A DNA stretch of 64,000 nt from Brevundimonas sp. UBA5713 (GCF_002419815.1 NZ_DIGV01000028.1:26514-90513), one strand, 5' to 3'. Shown: positions 18,109 through 26,904, counted from the stretch's first letter. Notes: a model not told the origin generated them from the letters alone. Numbers and translations: made by a program.

Positions 18109-20820
18109 TTAGAAGATGATCTTGCGGAAGTTGATCCGGAAAGTGCGGCCCATCGGGTCGATGTAGTCCGGCTGATAGGACAGGGGGGTATTGCCCTGTG
18201 CGTCCGTGACCTTCTGGCGCTCGTCGAAGATGTTTTCGATACCCACCGACACGCGGGCACCGGTCAGCCACGGGAAGCGCTCGACCAGCTTGGTGCGTTG
18301 GCCAAGGTCCGCGAACAGGTTCAGGTTCACCGTCGCCAGATCGGAGAAGTTCAGGTCGCCAGAGTTGCCACCGGCCACGCGGGTACCTTCGGACCAGTTG
18401 GCGTTCAGGAAGCCGCCCATGCCGCTCTTGAACACACCGGCCTGCAGTTGAAGCTCGTTACGCGATTGCCCGCCGCGCGAACCCGTTGCGCCACCGTCCA
18501 GCAGGTCGATGGTCGGCAGACCCGAGCGGATCGTCAGCTCATCGGTCATACGATAGGTGTGGTACAGGCTGACGTTAAAGCGGCCTTGGCCCGGCATCAT
18601 CTGGCCACCGCGTCCACCGCGGCCACCGCCACCGCCCATGCGCGGACTTCCACCGCCCGAAGGCGGGCCCATGCGAGCTCCACCACCCGAAGGCGGAGGA
18701 CCGCCTGCGCGACCACCGGCCCCCGGTCCGCCTTGCAAGCCTTCGCCACGCGCACGCGCCATGGCCGCTTGATCAGGCTTGCCGAACGGGGTGGAGAAGT
18801 TCAGACCCCAGCGGATTTCCTCGCGCAGGCTGTTGTCGAAGTTCAGCGGGCGCGCGTCGATCGACAGCAGATTACCCGCCGCATCGCGCTGGAATCGTTC
18901 AGGCAGAGCCGCTTCGAGGTCCGGCGTAATGGTCGGGAAGGAGGCGATCACGCCGTCCGTCTTGGTGCGCGTATAGTTGGCGGTAAAGCGCAGGTCTTTG
19001 TCTTGCAGCGGCTTCCAGTTCACGCCCAGACGCAGGACGGACTTGTCCTCGGCGGACAGGCCGGCGTTGCCGCCTTCAATCCGGTTGATAATGACGCTTT
19101 GACCCGTGACGAAGTCATAGACCGGCACGTTGGGCGTAGTCAGGGTCGGGTCGTTCAACTGGGCCATGGACGGCGCGTTTTCTTCCCCGGCATACGAGGC
19201 CGTAAAGGTCAGCGGATCGATGGGCGAGTAGTTGAGGCCGACGGTCCATTTGTTGAGCGCACCGAAATCCGACAGATCTTCCAACTGCAGGTTCAGGTTG
19301 GCCGACAGTTCGCCCAGCTTGCCGATGCCTTCCATGTCGCGGCTGAACAGCGGCATGTTGAAATTGCCCGACGCGCTGAAACGGTCACGCGACAGGCTGC
19401 GGTCGGTGAACACGCCGCCGCGCAGGTTTTCGGCTTCCTGCTTCTGGGTGTCGAAACCGGCCTTGAAGGTCGAGATCAGAGCACCGGCAGGGGCCTGCCA
19501 CAGGGTGCCGTTGATCACGCCCTCGACATTGGCCGAGGTGTTGATCGACTTGGCTTCGTCATTGGCGATGCGCGGCAGTACGCCCAAATCGCCGAACGGA
19601 TTGACGGTGCCTGCGGTGACGGCGCTTTGCAGGCCGGTGGTGTCCAGACCGCGACCGGTGATAGTCTCGGTCTCGGTGCGGCGCACGGCCCCGCTGACGG
19701 TCCATCGCCATTCGCCCAGATAGCCGTCGGCCAAGGCGTTGATGTTGGCCGACAGGGTGTCGCTGTCGCGCGACAGGGCATTCGGCGCGTCGATGAAGCG
19801 GTTGACCAGAACCTCGTTGGCGAACGGCGAGAAGGCGCTGCTGGACGGCAGATTCAGCGTCACGCCGGGCAGGCCCAGATAGGACAGGCGGTTGGTCTGT
19901 TCCACGCTGCCGCTGACGGTCAGGCCGATGCCGCTTTCCAGATCGCGCTTATAGGAGCCGCTGACCTCATAGTTGCGACGGCGCGGGTTCATGGTCTGAT
20001 AGGCGGTCAGGTTATCGGTACGGGCACCCAGACCGAAGTCGGCCAGCGACGCCCCGCTGCCGTTCAGGGCCGCCTGGGTGGCCGGTTGACCCAGCAGGGC
20101 CGACAGGCCCGGATCAATCTCGCCACCGTTCAGGCCGGTGACATTGCCACGCAGGTCGAACGGATTTGCCCCCGCTTCGCGCACAATGCTGCGCTCGGTC
20201 TCGTACAGGGGGCTATCGGCTTCATATTCGATGTCCAGCGTCCAGCGCTGTGTGCCACCGATGCGGACGATATTGGTTTCCAGCTCTGACTGGGTCCGGC
20301 CCCCTTGTTCGGGGCGCTTGATCTGGCCCTGGAAGGCGACCGAGCGGAAGTCCTGCTTCAGCACGAAATTCACCACGCGCTGGTCGGCAGTATAGCCGTA
20401 GGACAGGGCGGTCTCTTCGGGCAGGATTTCGGTGCGTTCGATGGCTTCGGGCGGGATGCCACGGATTTCCTGGAAGCCCGAGATGCGGCGACCGTTCACG
20501 AGGAAGACAGGCGAGCCGCCGCGCGAGGAGCGGGTCAGCGGCTCCAGCAGGGTCATCAGTTCTTCGATGGTGCCCGCGCCATAGGCTTTCAGCTGTTCGG
20601 CATCCAGAACCGCTTCGGGCTCATAGCCACCCAGTGCCGCGCCACGGCGGGACGTGGTAACCGCCGACAGCGTGCCGAGGTCATAGGTTTCCTCGTCCGT
20701 CTGCTGAGAGGATTCCTGCACGGGGGCGTGCGCGGGCTCGGGTTGTTGCTGTTGGATGGAGGCGTCCGCCATGGGGGAGGAGACGGAAGCCAGAGCAAGC
20801 AAAAGCGTAACAGGCGACAT
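18109..20820 (-). CDS. TonB-dependent receptor with Gly/Pro/Arg-rich insert
   Basis: A receptor of 903 residues from ATG 20820, which begins the hydrophobic segment MSPVTLLLALASVSS; the open frame continues upstream to 20895 without a better start. A Gln/Pro/Glu-rich linker and a plug follow, with PVFLVNGRRISGFQEIRGIPPEA and the segment EETALSYGYTADQRVVN. This is the caulobacterial group in which NGRR-type plugs lack a clear TonB box. Residues about 685-745 form a low-complexity stretch of Gly, Pro, Arg and Met (GPGAGGRAGGPPPSGGG, GGGGGRGGRGGQMMPGQG), probably an extracellular loop. The barrel ends RINFRKIIF. Ligand unknown. The gene is convergent with the pcc-mut operon. Confidence 0.88.
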   Translation of the reverse strand: MSPVTLLLALASVSSPMADASIQQQQPEPAHAPVQESSQQTDEETYDLGTLSAVTTSRRGAALGGYEPEAVLDAEQLKAYGAGTIEELMTLLEPLTRSSRGGSPVFLVNGRRISGFQEIRGIPPEAIERTEILPEETALSYGYTADQRVVNFVLKQDFRSVAFQGQIKRPEQGGRTQSELETNIVRIGGTQRWTLDIEYEADSPLYETERSIVREAGANPFDLRGNVTGLNGGEIDPGLSALLGQPATQAALNGSGASLADFGLGARTDNLTAYQTMNPRRRNYEVSGSYKRDLESGIGLTVSGSVEQTNRLSYLGLPGVTLNLPSSSAFSPFANEVLVNRFIDAPNALSRDSDTLSANINALADGYLGEWRWTVSGAVRRTETETITGRGLDTTGLQSAVTAGTVNPFGDLGVLPRIANDEAKSINTSANVEGVINGTLWQAPAGALISTFKAGFDTQKQEAENLRGGVFTDRSLSRDRFSASGNFNMPLFSRDMEGIGKLGELSANLNLQLEDLSDFGALNKWTVGLNYSPIDPLTFTASYAGEENAPSMAQLNDPTLTTPNVPVYDFVTGQSVIINRIEGGNAGLSAEDKSVLRLGVNWKPLQDKDLRFTANYTRTKTDGVIASFPTITPDLEAALPERFQRDAAGNLLSIDARPLNFDNSLREEIRWGLNFSTPFGKPDQAAMARARGEGLQGGPGAGGRAGGPPPSGGGARMGPPSGGGSPRMGGGGGRGGRGGQMMPGQGRFNVSLYHTYRMTDELTIRSGLPTIDLLDGGATGSRGGQSRNELQLQAGVFKSGMGGFLNANWSEGTRVAGGNSGDLNFSDLATVNLNLFADLGQRTKLVERFPWLTGARVSVGIENIFDERQKVTDAQGNTPLSYQPDYIDPMGRTFRINFRKIIF

Positions 20821-20986
20821 TGGGGGATCCCGTGTTGTGCGCCGGACCGTAATGTGACCGGAGAAGAAATGTGTTTGGCCCTGACCGTAGACCAAGCCTG
20901 TGAACGTCGCCTGAACCGGTTAGTCGGCGTAGCGGCATATTCACGCGGTTAACCGATCTCGCGGGCGCGTCATGGTCTGAAACGCA

Positions 20987-21020
20987 TTGAGGGGCGGAAT
21001 CCGTCGATCCCGCCCCTCAA
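20987..21020. terminator. Hairpin downstream of the ZnuD-like receptor
   Basis: Arms TTGAGGGGCGG and CCGCCCCTCAA flank a loop of about 12 bases. It lies 22 bp after the ZnuD-like receptor stop. A T run is poor on both strands, so it may be a weak terminator or an mRNA-stabilising hairpin. The rest of the 220-bp gap 20821-21041 shows nothing else clear. Confidence 0.55.
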
Positions 21021-21041
21021 GATTTTCAACCTAGTGTTATT

Positions 21042-23141
21042 TTAGAAACGCACGCGAACGCCCGCTGTCAGACTGCGACCGCGCAGGGGCACGCGCTCGC
21101 CGAGGAAGGAGGCGTGGCTCCAGGCCTTTTCGTCCAGCAGGTTCGCGCCGCGCAGGAAGACCTGAGCGCCGATGGTGTCCGAAACGTCGAAGTCATAGGC
21201 CAAGGTTGCATTGACCAGATCATAGCCCGGCGTCTCGGTTTCATAGTCGGCGATACGATCCTGTTTGAACACGCGGGTGTACTCAACATCACCCGACCAC
21301 GGGCCCTGGAAGGCCGACAGGCGCGCGCCCAGACGACCGCCCGGAATACGCGGCAGCTTGTCGCCACCCTTCAGCTCGGCGCGGACATAGTCGCCGAAGA
21401 CCGTCGCGCTCAGCCACGGGTTCAGCTTCTGGGTCAGTTCGGCCTCGATGCCGGTGAAGCGGGCATCGGCCTGTTCATAGCGGATCAGGCGGAAATCCTC
21501 GTGGCGATCCAGTGTATTGGCGAAGATGTAGTCCGAATAATCGTAGTGATAGGCGCTGACCGAACCGGTCAGATTGCCTTCCAGCTTGCGCAGGGTCAGC
21601 TCGACCGAGTGGGCCGTTTCGAGGTCCAGATCAGCCGTGCCGATCTCATAGGTATTGGTCGCCAGGTGAACGCCCTTGGCGAACAGTTCCTGTGCCGAGG
21701 GGGCGCGCTGCGAGCGGGCCACCGACAAGGCCGCCGAATAGCCCGGCGTGAAATGCCACACGGCCGAGGCCGACAGCGACAACGGGTCATGCTCGATGGC
21801 CTTTTGACCGTCCAGAGCGGTTTCCTGCCAGTCCTTGCGGATCGCCCCTTCAAGGTGCCACTGGCCGATTTCGTATTCTTCCATCAGGAAGATGCCCAAG
21901 GCGTCGGTCTCGGTCGGGCGCAGGTAGGACTCCAGACCCACGGCGGCAAAGTCACTGTGGCTCAGTTGCGCACCGATAACGCCGCGCAGGCCGTTCCACT
22001 CGGTGTGCTGGACTTCCAGACGACCGTCATAGCCCTTGTTGGTGAAGGTGGTCAGAGTCTCGCCTTCTTCCAGTTCGGAATGGCGGTAATCGGTGTGGCC
22101 CGCGCGCAGGCGGATGCGCTCGACGCCGCTGAACGGATTGTTGATCTCGCCGCGAACGTCGACGCGTTTGCTCTTCAGGCGAACCTCGGGCGCGGCGTGG
22201 TCGTGATTATGGTCATGATCGTGATCGTGATCATCGCCGTGGTCATCGTCGCCGTGATCGTGGCCGCCGTGGCCATGATCGTCATGTCCGCCGCAGTGCA
22301 AGTGGGTGCCATGCGGGTGGCAGGAGGCGAACTCGTGGCTGTGTCCGGCCAGACCATAGGTGCTGGACTGTTCGGTATAGGCCGCGCCCAGATAGCCCTT
22401 GTCGCCGATCCACGAGGCCCCGATGGTGCCGGTGAAGGTGTTATTATAGCTGCCATCCAGACGCTTCTCGTCAGAGTCCGGAATGCGATAGTCGTCGCTG
22501 CGACGGCCCACGGCTTCAAGGCGCAGGGCGAACTGGCCCGCGCCGACCGTCACGCCGACGACACCGGCGTCTTCATTGTCGACGGTGCCGTGGCGGTATT
22601 CGATCACGCCTTCACCACCGTTTTGAGGGATGCGGGTCGGGATCTTCTTGTCCAGCAGGTTGACCGCGCCGCCGATGGCACCACCACCGTAGAGCAGGGC
22701 CGCCGGACCGCGTAGGATTTCAATGCCGTCCAGCAGCAGTGGCTCGCCGGACACAGCGTGGTCGGGAGACACTTCCGAGGCGTCGATCAGGGCAGCGCCC
22801 TCGCTCAGGACCTTGACGCGCGGGCTGGTCTGGCCGCGCACGACCGGACGGCTGGCCCCGCCGCCGAAAGCGTCGGAGTTGACGCCCGGCAGGCTGGACA
22901 GGGTGTCGCCGAGTGTGGACGTGCGACGGTGGACCAGATCATCACCGCTCAGCAGGGCGACGTGGGAGCCGACATCATCACCGCTGCGGCCCAGAGGCAG
23001 GGCACGAACAACCACTTCCTCGACCTCGGTCACATGGTCGTGCGGATCTTGGCCGCGTGTCTGATCCTTGGCCTGTGCGGTGCCGCACACGCTCATGACG
23101 GAAAGCACAGTCGCTGAAAGAAGAAGTCGCTTGGTCGTCAC
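21042..23141 (-). CDS. ZnuD-like TonB-dependent zinc receptor with His/Asp-rich loop
   Basis: A receptor of 699 residues from GTG 23141, chosen because VTTKRLLLSATVLSVMSVCGTAQA is then a full signal peptide; a TTG at 23165 would add eight residues. The plug shows VEEVVVRALPLGRSGDDVG, GEPLLLDGIEILRGPAALLYG and GGAIGGAVNLLDKKIP. Residues about 273-315 are a metal-binding loop with CHPHGTHLHCGG followed by runs of alternating His and Asp (HDHDHDHNHDH). ZnuD receptors use such a Cys/His loop to capture zinc. The barrel ends LTAGVRVRF. A Zur-box-like palindrome 53 bp upstream supports zinc-regulated expression. Other divalent metals such as nickel or cobalt remain possible. Confidence 0.9.
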   Translation of the reverse strand: MTTKRLLLSATVLSVMSVCGTAQAKDQTRGQDPHDHVTEVEEVVVRALPLGRSGDDVGSHVALLSGDDLVHRRTSTLGDTLSSLPGVNSDAFGGGASRPVVRGQTSPRVKVLSEGAALIDASEVSPDHAVSGEPLLLDGIEILRGPAALLYGGGAIGGAVNLLDKKIPTRIPQNGGEGVIEYRHGTVDNEDAGVVGVTVGAGQFALRLEAVGRRSDDYRIPDSDEKRLDGSYNNTFTGTIGASWIGDKGYLGAAYTEQSSTYGLAGHSHEFASCHPHGTHLHCGGHDDHGHGGHDHGDDDHGDDHDHDHDHNHDHAAPEVRLKSKRVDVRGEINNPFSGVERIRLRAGHTDYRHSELEEGETLTTFTNKGYDGRLEVQHTEWNGLRGVIGAQLSHSDFAAVGLESYLRPTETDALGIFLMEEYEIGQWHLEGAIRKDWQETALDGQKAIEHDPLSLSASAVWHFTPGYSAALSVARSQRAPSAQELFAKGVHLATNTYEIGTADLDLETAHSVELTLRKLEGNLTGSVSAYHYDYSDYIFANTLDRHEDFRLIRYEQADARFTGIEAELTQKLNPWLSATVFGDYVRAELKGGDKLPRIPGGRLGARLSAFQGPWSGDVEYTRVFKQDRIADYETETPGYDLVNATLAYDFDVSDTIGAQVFLRGANLLDEKAWSHASFLGERVPLRGRSLTAGVRVRF

Positions 23142-23193
23142 GATACATATCCCACGGAATGACAATCTCGCCCCCCTCGAAGAGCGCCATCGA

Positions 23194-23215
23194 GTGATAT
23201 GTTATAGTATATCAC
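23194..23215. promoter_or_regulatory. Zur-box-like palindrome
   Basis: GATATGTTATAGTATATC (23196-23213 is its approximate core) within arms GTGATAT and ATATCAC closely resembles alphaproteobacterial Zur sites of the TGTTATANTATAACA type. It lies between the ZnuD-like receptor (start 23141, minus strand) and the lipoprotein gene (start 23314, plus strand), so Zur could repress either or both. It is markedly AT-rich against a GC-rich background. Confidence 0.72.
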
Positions 23216-23313
23216 ATCGCAAGTATCATTCTTGTAATATTTGGAGCGAACCGGCGAGGCGGGGCGTTGTGAGGGACACAAGGCCGCACAGGCGCGGCTG
23301 CGGGAAGGCAGGA

Positions 23314-24135
23314 ATGGTCAAGTCGAAAGCTTCGGTTCTATGGGTTTTGCCGCTGTTGGCGGCGTGTCAGGAACAGGCTGCGGCCCCCGCGGACAGCCCT
23401 CTGCGGGCCCCTGCCGCGCCGGAGGTGTCGACTGCATCGTTTCAGTGTGAGAGCGGTAAGGCTGTCGACGTGACCGTTGATGCGGGACGGGCGGCGCATG
23501 TTAAATATGACAATCAGGACCTGACCTTGCAGCCCGAGGCTGTGCCCACGGGCGCGGCCTATAAGAATGGCCAGTATCGCTGGGTGGTGGCGGAGGCCGA
23601 CGGCACCGAGACGGCGCGTCTGTATCAAGCCGGTCAAGTCATCGAGATCTGTTCGCGTCAGCAGGCTTCGGCGGCGCCTATGCCGGGGCTGGCCCCGTGC
23701 CGTGCCGAGCAACTGGATCTTCGTCCGGGAGAAACCGACGCAGGCATGGGCCATCGCCAGCAGACATTCGAGGTTGTGTTGAAGGGGCGTCAATCCTGCC
23801 TGCTGCCCGCATGGCCTGCTGTACGGTTGGAAGGGTTCGGGACGCAGGCCCCGCCAGAGGTGCACCACACGACGGACAGCTATTTCGGCCCGCAGGATAT
23901 GTCTGATCGCGTAACCCTGACGGCAGAACGCCCCGTTATGTTCCATATCGGCTGGAGCGTCATTCCGGACGAGAGCAAGGGCCAGACGGATTGCCCCGCT
24001 GTGACGGGTATGGTTGTGACCGCGCCGGGAGGCGGTGCCCTGACGCCTGTGGCCCAGAACTTTGAGGCCTGCGGGCGCGGGGTAGAGTTGTCGCCCTATC
24101 GACCTTCCACGTTGGAGCCGCAAAAAATCGACTAG
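23314..24135 (+). CDS. Lipoprotein with MliC-like and DUF4232 domains
   Basis: A 273-residue protein from ATG 23314, preceded by GGAAGGCAGGA. A signal peptide ends in lipobox LAAC with Cys18. Residues about 43-114 resemble the MliC/PliC lysozyme-inhibitor domain: FQCESGKAVDVTVD, TGAAYKNGQYRW and a closing Cys at 113. Residues about 129-265 match DUF4232 (PCRAEQLDLRPGE, GHRQQTFEVVLKG, HIGWSVIPDES). The two cysteines of the first domain could pair as in MliC. Outer-membrane location and defence against host or amoebal lysozyme are inferences; the domain assignment is by eye. It diverges from the zinc receptor across the Zur-like site. Confidence 0.75.
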   Translation: MVKSKASVLWVLPLLAACQEQAAAPADSPLRAPAAPEVSTASFQCESGKAVDVTVDAGRAAHVKYDNQDLTLQPEAVPTGAAYKNGQYRWVVAEADGTETARLYQAGQVIEICSRQQASAAPMPGLAPCRAEQLDLRPGETDAGMGHRQQTFEVVLKGRQSCLLPAWPAVRLEGFGTQAPPEVHHTTDSYFGPQDMSDRVTLTAERPVMFHIGWSVIPDESKGQTDCPAVTGMVVTAPGGGALTPVAQNFEACGRGVELSPYRPSTLEPQKID

Positions 24136-24189
24136 GCGTCGCACGCGACTGGGGTTTAATACTCTCGAAATTCAGCGTAGCGAGCAAAC

Positions 24190-25395
24190 ATGACCCAATC
24201 TGCGAATCCTGCATTCTATGAACGCGTGTCGGCCGAGCTGGCTGATATCGATGCTCAGGGCCTGACCAAGCCCGAGCGCGTGATTGCCTCGCGTCAGGGG
24301 CCGGTAATCTCGGTCAATGGCCGCGATGTGCTGAACTTCTGCGCCAACAACTATCTGGGCCTTGCCGGTGACGAGCGCGTCACGCAGGCCGGTATCAAGG
24401 CGCAGGAAAAGTGGGGCGCCGGCACGGCCTCGGTCCGCTTCATCTGCGGCACGCTGGAAATCCACAAAGAACTGGAACGCGCCATTGCCGACTATCTCGG
24501 CTTTGAGGACACCATCCTGTTCGCCGCCGCCTTCGATGCCAACGGCGGCATCTTCGAGCCGCTGTTCGGGGCCGAGGATGCGATTGTCTCGGACAGCCTG
24601 AACCATGCCTCGATCATCGACGGCGTGCGCCTGTGCAAGGCCAAGCGTTACCGCTTCGCCAACTCTGACATGGCCGACCTTGAGGCCCAGCTGAAACAGG
24701 CCCGTGCAGACGGTGCGCGCGACATCATCATCGCCACCGACGGTGCCTTCTCGATGGACGGCTACATCGGCAAGCTGGATGAGATCCGCAAGCTGGCCGA
24801 CCAGTATGGCGCGCTCATCATGGTCGATGACTGCCACGCCACGGGCTTCCTGGGTCCGAAGGGCCGTGGCTCGTTCGCGCATAATGGCGTGAAGGTCGAT
24901 TTCGTCACCGGCACCTTTGGCAAGGCGCTGGGCGGGGCGATGGGCGGCTTTATCTGCGCCAGCGCTAATGTCGTGGCCCTGCTGAAGCAGCGCGCGCGTC
25001 CTTATCTGTTCTCGAACGCTCTGGCCCCTGCGGTCTGTGGTTCATCGCTGGAAGCCATCCGTATCGCGGCGGGCGAAGAGGGCGACAAGCTGCGTGACCA
25101 GTTGTTCGCCAATGCCCAGCGCTTCCGCTCGAAGATGGCCGAAGCCGGTTTTGACCTGCTGCCGGGCGAGCACCCGATCATTCCGGTCATGCTGGGCGAT
25201 GCCAAGCTGGCGCAGGACATGGCGGCGCGCCTGCTGGAACTGGGCGTCTATGTGATCGGCTTCAGCTTCCCTGTGGTGCCACGCGGCGCGGCCCGTATCC
25301 GCACCCAGATGTCTGCGGCCCATACTTTCGAACAAATCGACCGCGCGGTCGAAGCCTTCACCCAAGCGGGTAAGGAACTTGGAGTAATCAAATGA
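24190..25395 (+). CDS. kbl: Glycine C-acetyltransferase (2-amino-3-ketobutyrate CoA ligase)
   Basis: A 401-residue PLP enzyme of the alpha-oxoamine synthase family. It cleaves 2-amino-3-ketobutyrate with CoA to glycine and acetyl-CoA. Motifs are NFCANNYLGLAGDERV near residue 48, VRFICGTLEIHKELE, DDCHATGFLGPKGRG and TGTFGKALGGAMGG, with PLP lysine 245. Length is that of the family. It overlaps the next gene, tdh, by 4 bp (ATGA), making the standard threonine-degradation pair. The 54-bp gap before it holds no obvious site. Confidence 0.97.
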   Translation: MTQSANPAFYERVSAELADIDAQGLTKPERVIASRQGPVISVNGRDVLNFCANNYLGLAGDERVTQAGIKAQEKWGAGTASVRFICGTLEIHKELERAIADYLGFEDTILFAAAFDANGGIFEPLFGAEDAIVSDSLNHASIIDGVRLCKAKRYRFANSDMADLEAQLKQARADGARDIIIATDGAFSMDGYIGKLDEIRKLADQYGALIMVDDCHATGFLGPKGRGSFAHNGVKVDFVTGTFGKALGGAMGGFICASANVVALLKQRARPYLFSNALAPAVCGSSLEAIRIAAGEEGDKLRDQLFANAQRFRSKMAEAGFDLLPGEHPIIPVMLGDAKLAQDMAARLLELGVYVIGFSFPVVPRGAARIRTQMSAAHTFEQIDRAVEAFTQAGKELGVIK

Positions 25396-26447
25396 CCAGC
25401 TACCCCACTGGTGACATGCAGGCCCTTGCCAAGACGCAACCGGCCGAAGGTCTGGAACAGATTACGGCTCCGATCCCTGAAATGGGTCCGGAAGACGTTC
25501 TGATCAAAGTGCGTCGCACCGCCGTCTGCGGCACCGACATCCATATCTGGAACTGGGACGAGTGGTCGCAAAAGAACGTGCCGGTGCCGATGATCACCGG
25601 CCACGAGTTCGCCGGCGACATCGTTGCCATCGGCTCGGAAGTCGATCGTCCGCTCAAGATCGGCCAACGCGTCTCGGCCGAGGGTCACGTCATCGACCTG
25701 AACTCCGAGGCCGCCCGCGCCGGTCACTTCCACCTCGATCCGCACACGCGCGGCATTGGCGTGAACCGTCAGGGCTGTTTCGCCGAATACGTTGTGGCTC
25801 CGGCCTTCAACGTGATCGAGCTGCCGGATGATGTACCGTATGAGATCGGTGCCATTCTCGACCCGTTCGGTAATGCTGTTCACACCGCACAGCAGTTCGA
25901 CCTGCTGGGTGAGGACGTGCTGGTGACGGGCGCAGGCCCGATTGGCGTCATGGCCGCCGCTGTGGCCCGTCACGCCGGCGCGCGCACTGTGGTGCTGACC
26001 GACATCAACGACTTCCGTCTGGAACTGGCGCAAAAAGTTGTGCCGGGCGTTCGCACCGTGAACACCACCAAGGAAGACCTGCACGACGTCATGAAGGAAC
26101 TGGGCCTGAAGGTCGGTTTCGACGTGGCGCTGGAAATGTCCGGCTCGCCGATTGCTTTCAAGCAATGCGTGGACACCCTGATCATGGGTGGCGGTCTGGC
26201 TCTGCTGGGTATTCCGTCCAAGCCGACCGAGACCGACTGGGGCCAGATCATCCTCAAGGCCATCAACATCAAGGGCGTCTATGGCCGCGAGATGTTCACC
26301 ACATGGCGCAAGATGCTGGGCCTGCTGAAAGCCGGTTTGGACCTGCAACCTCTGATCACCCACCAGCTGCACTATAGCCAGTACCGCGAAGGCTTCGAGG
26401 CGATGAAGTCCGGCCAGTCCGGCAAGGTCATCCTCAACTGGGACTAA
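25392..26447 (+). CDS. tdh: L-threonine 3-dehydrogenase, lacking the structural-zinc cysteines
   Basis: A 351-residue medium-chain NAD-dependent dehydrogenase that oxidises threonine to 2-amino-3-ketobutyrate for Kbl. Catalytic-zinc residues are present: Cys46 (VCGTDIHIWNWDEW), His71 and Glu72 (GHEFAG). The NAD site reads LVTGAGPIGVMAAAVARHAG, and the C-terminus MKSGQSGKVILNWD matches E. coli Tdh. Residues about 97-120, where E. coli Tdh has four structural-zinc cysteines (CGHCRNC...C), read GHVIDLNSEAARAGHFHLD with none. I recall the same cysteine-less lobe in other alphaproteobacterial Tdh proteins, so activity is probably retained. Confidence 0.95.
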   Translation: MTSYPTGDMQALAKTQPAEGLEQITAPIPEMGPEDVLIKVRRTAVCGTDIHIWNWDEWSQKNVPVPMITGHEFAGDIVAIGSEVDRPLKIGQRVSAEGHVIDLNSEAARAGHFHLDPHTRGIGVNRQGCFAEYVVAPAFNVIELPDDVPYEIGAILDPFGNAVHTAQQFDLLGEDVLVTGAGPIGVMAAAVARHAGARTVVLTDINDFRLELAQKVVPGVRTVNTTKEDLHDVMKELGLKVGFDVALEMSGSPIAFKQCVDTLIMGGGLALLGIPSKPTETDWGQIILKAINIKGVYGREMFTTWRKMLGLLKAGLDLQPLITHQLHYSQYREGFEAMKSGQSGKVILNWD

Positions 26448-26456
26448 GAGCTAAAG

Positions 26457-26485
26457 AACCCCGCCGGAAACGGCGGGGTTTTTTG
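26457..26485 (+). terminator. Intrinsic terminator after kbl-tdh
   Basis: Arms AACCCCGCCG and CGGCGGGGTT around GAAA, followed by TTTTG, ten bases after the tdh stop. Strong rho-independent form. Confidence 0.92.
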
Positions 26486-26493
26486 TAGGAGCC

Positions 26494-26904
26494 TTATGTC
26501 GTGGCGGGATGGCTGGTGCCTGCCGTGGATTTGAACACTACCACCACGAACACCAGCATGCTCACCAGCATGGTAATGCCCGACAGCGCCAGTAGTGGCT
26601 CGGCGAAGGGCAGGGCGGGTTGATAGGCCAGCCGCACAATGGTCAGACACGGCACCATGATGAACAGGCTGAGCGCGCTGACCCATAGATGCAGTTGCGG
26701 CAGGCGGCCCACGGCGGCGTGAGGCAGCACGCGGTAGTAAAGGCCGTAGAGCGCCATCGACACCCAACCCAGCATGTTCAAATGCGCATGGGCGGTGGAG
26801 GTGGTGTAGTTATGGGTCGCGCCCATCACATTGCCCCAGATCATGCCGATCAGGGCTGCGACAACGGCGAGACGCAAGAACATGTTCGACAGTGAATGAG
26901 GCAT
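26494..26904 (-). CDS. Small four-helix membrane protein resembling the N-terminal part of heme-copper oxidase subunit I
   Basis: A 136-residue protein from ATG 26904, preceded by AAGGAAGG at good spacing. Four hydrophobic helices are visible. The second follows the motif TAHAHLNMLGWVSMALYGLYYRVLP, whose HxHLxxLGW core is the region that carries a heme ligand in cbb3 oxidase subunit I (CcoN) and NO-reductase relatives. The rest of an oxidase is absent and no oxidase genes are nearby. It may bind heme alone or be a relic or assembly factor; function is not established. The leader (26905-27000) is AT-rich but holds no site I can name. Confidence 0.75.
   Translation of the reverse strand: MPHSLSNMFLRLAVVAALIGMIWGNVMGATHNYTTSTAHAHLNMLGWVSMALYGLYYRVLPHAAVGRLPQLHLWVSALSLFIMVPCLTIVRLAYQPALPFAEPLLALSGITMLVSMLVFVVVVFKSTAGTSHPATT

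Noticed and set aside
22200..22330. CRISPR-like or tandem-repeat array in the ZnuD-like gene
   Set aside because: The repeated GTGATCATGGTC-like pattern is coding: it is the His/Asp-rich metal-binding loop and stays in frame.
18091..22715. Long plus-strand open frames opposite the two TonB receptors at 18.1-23.1 kb
   Set aside because: Arg/Gln/Ala/Gly-rich translations without domains; the minus-strand receptors have signal peptides, plugs and barrel ends.
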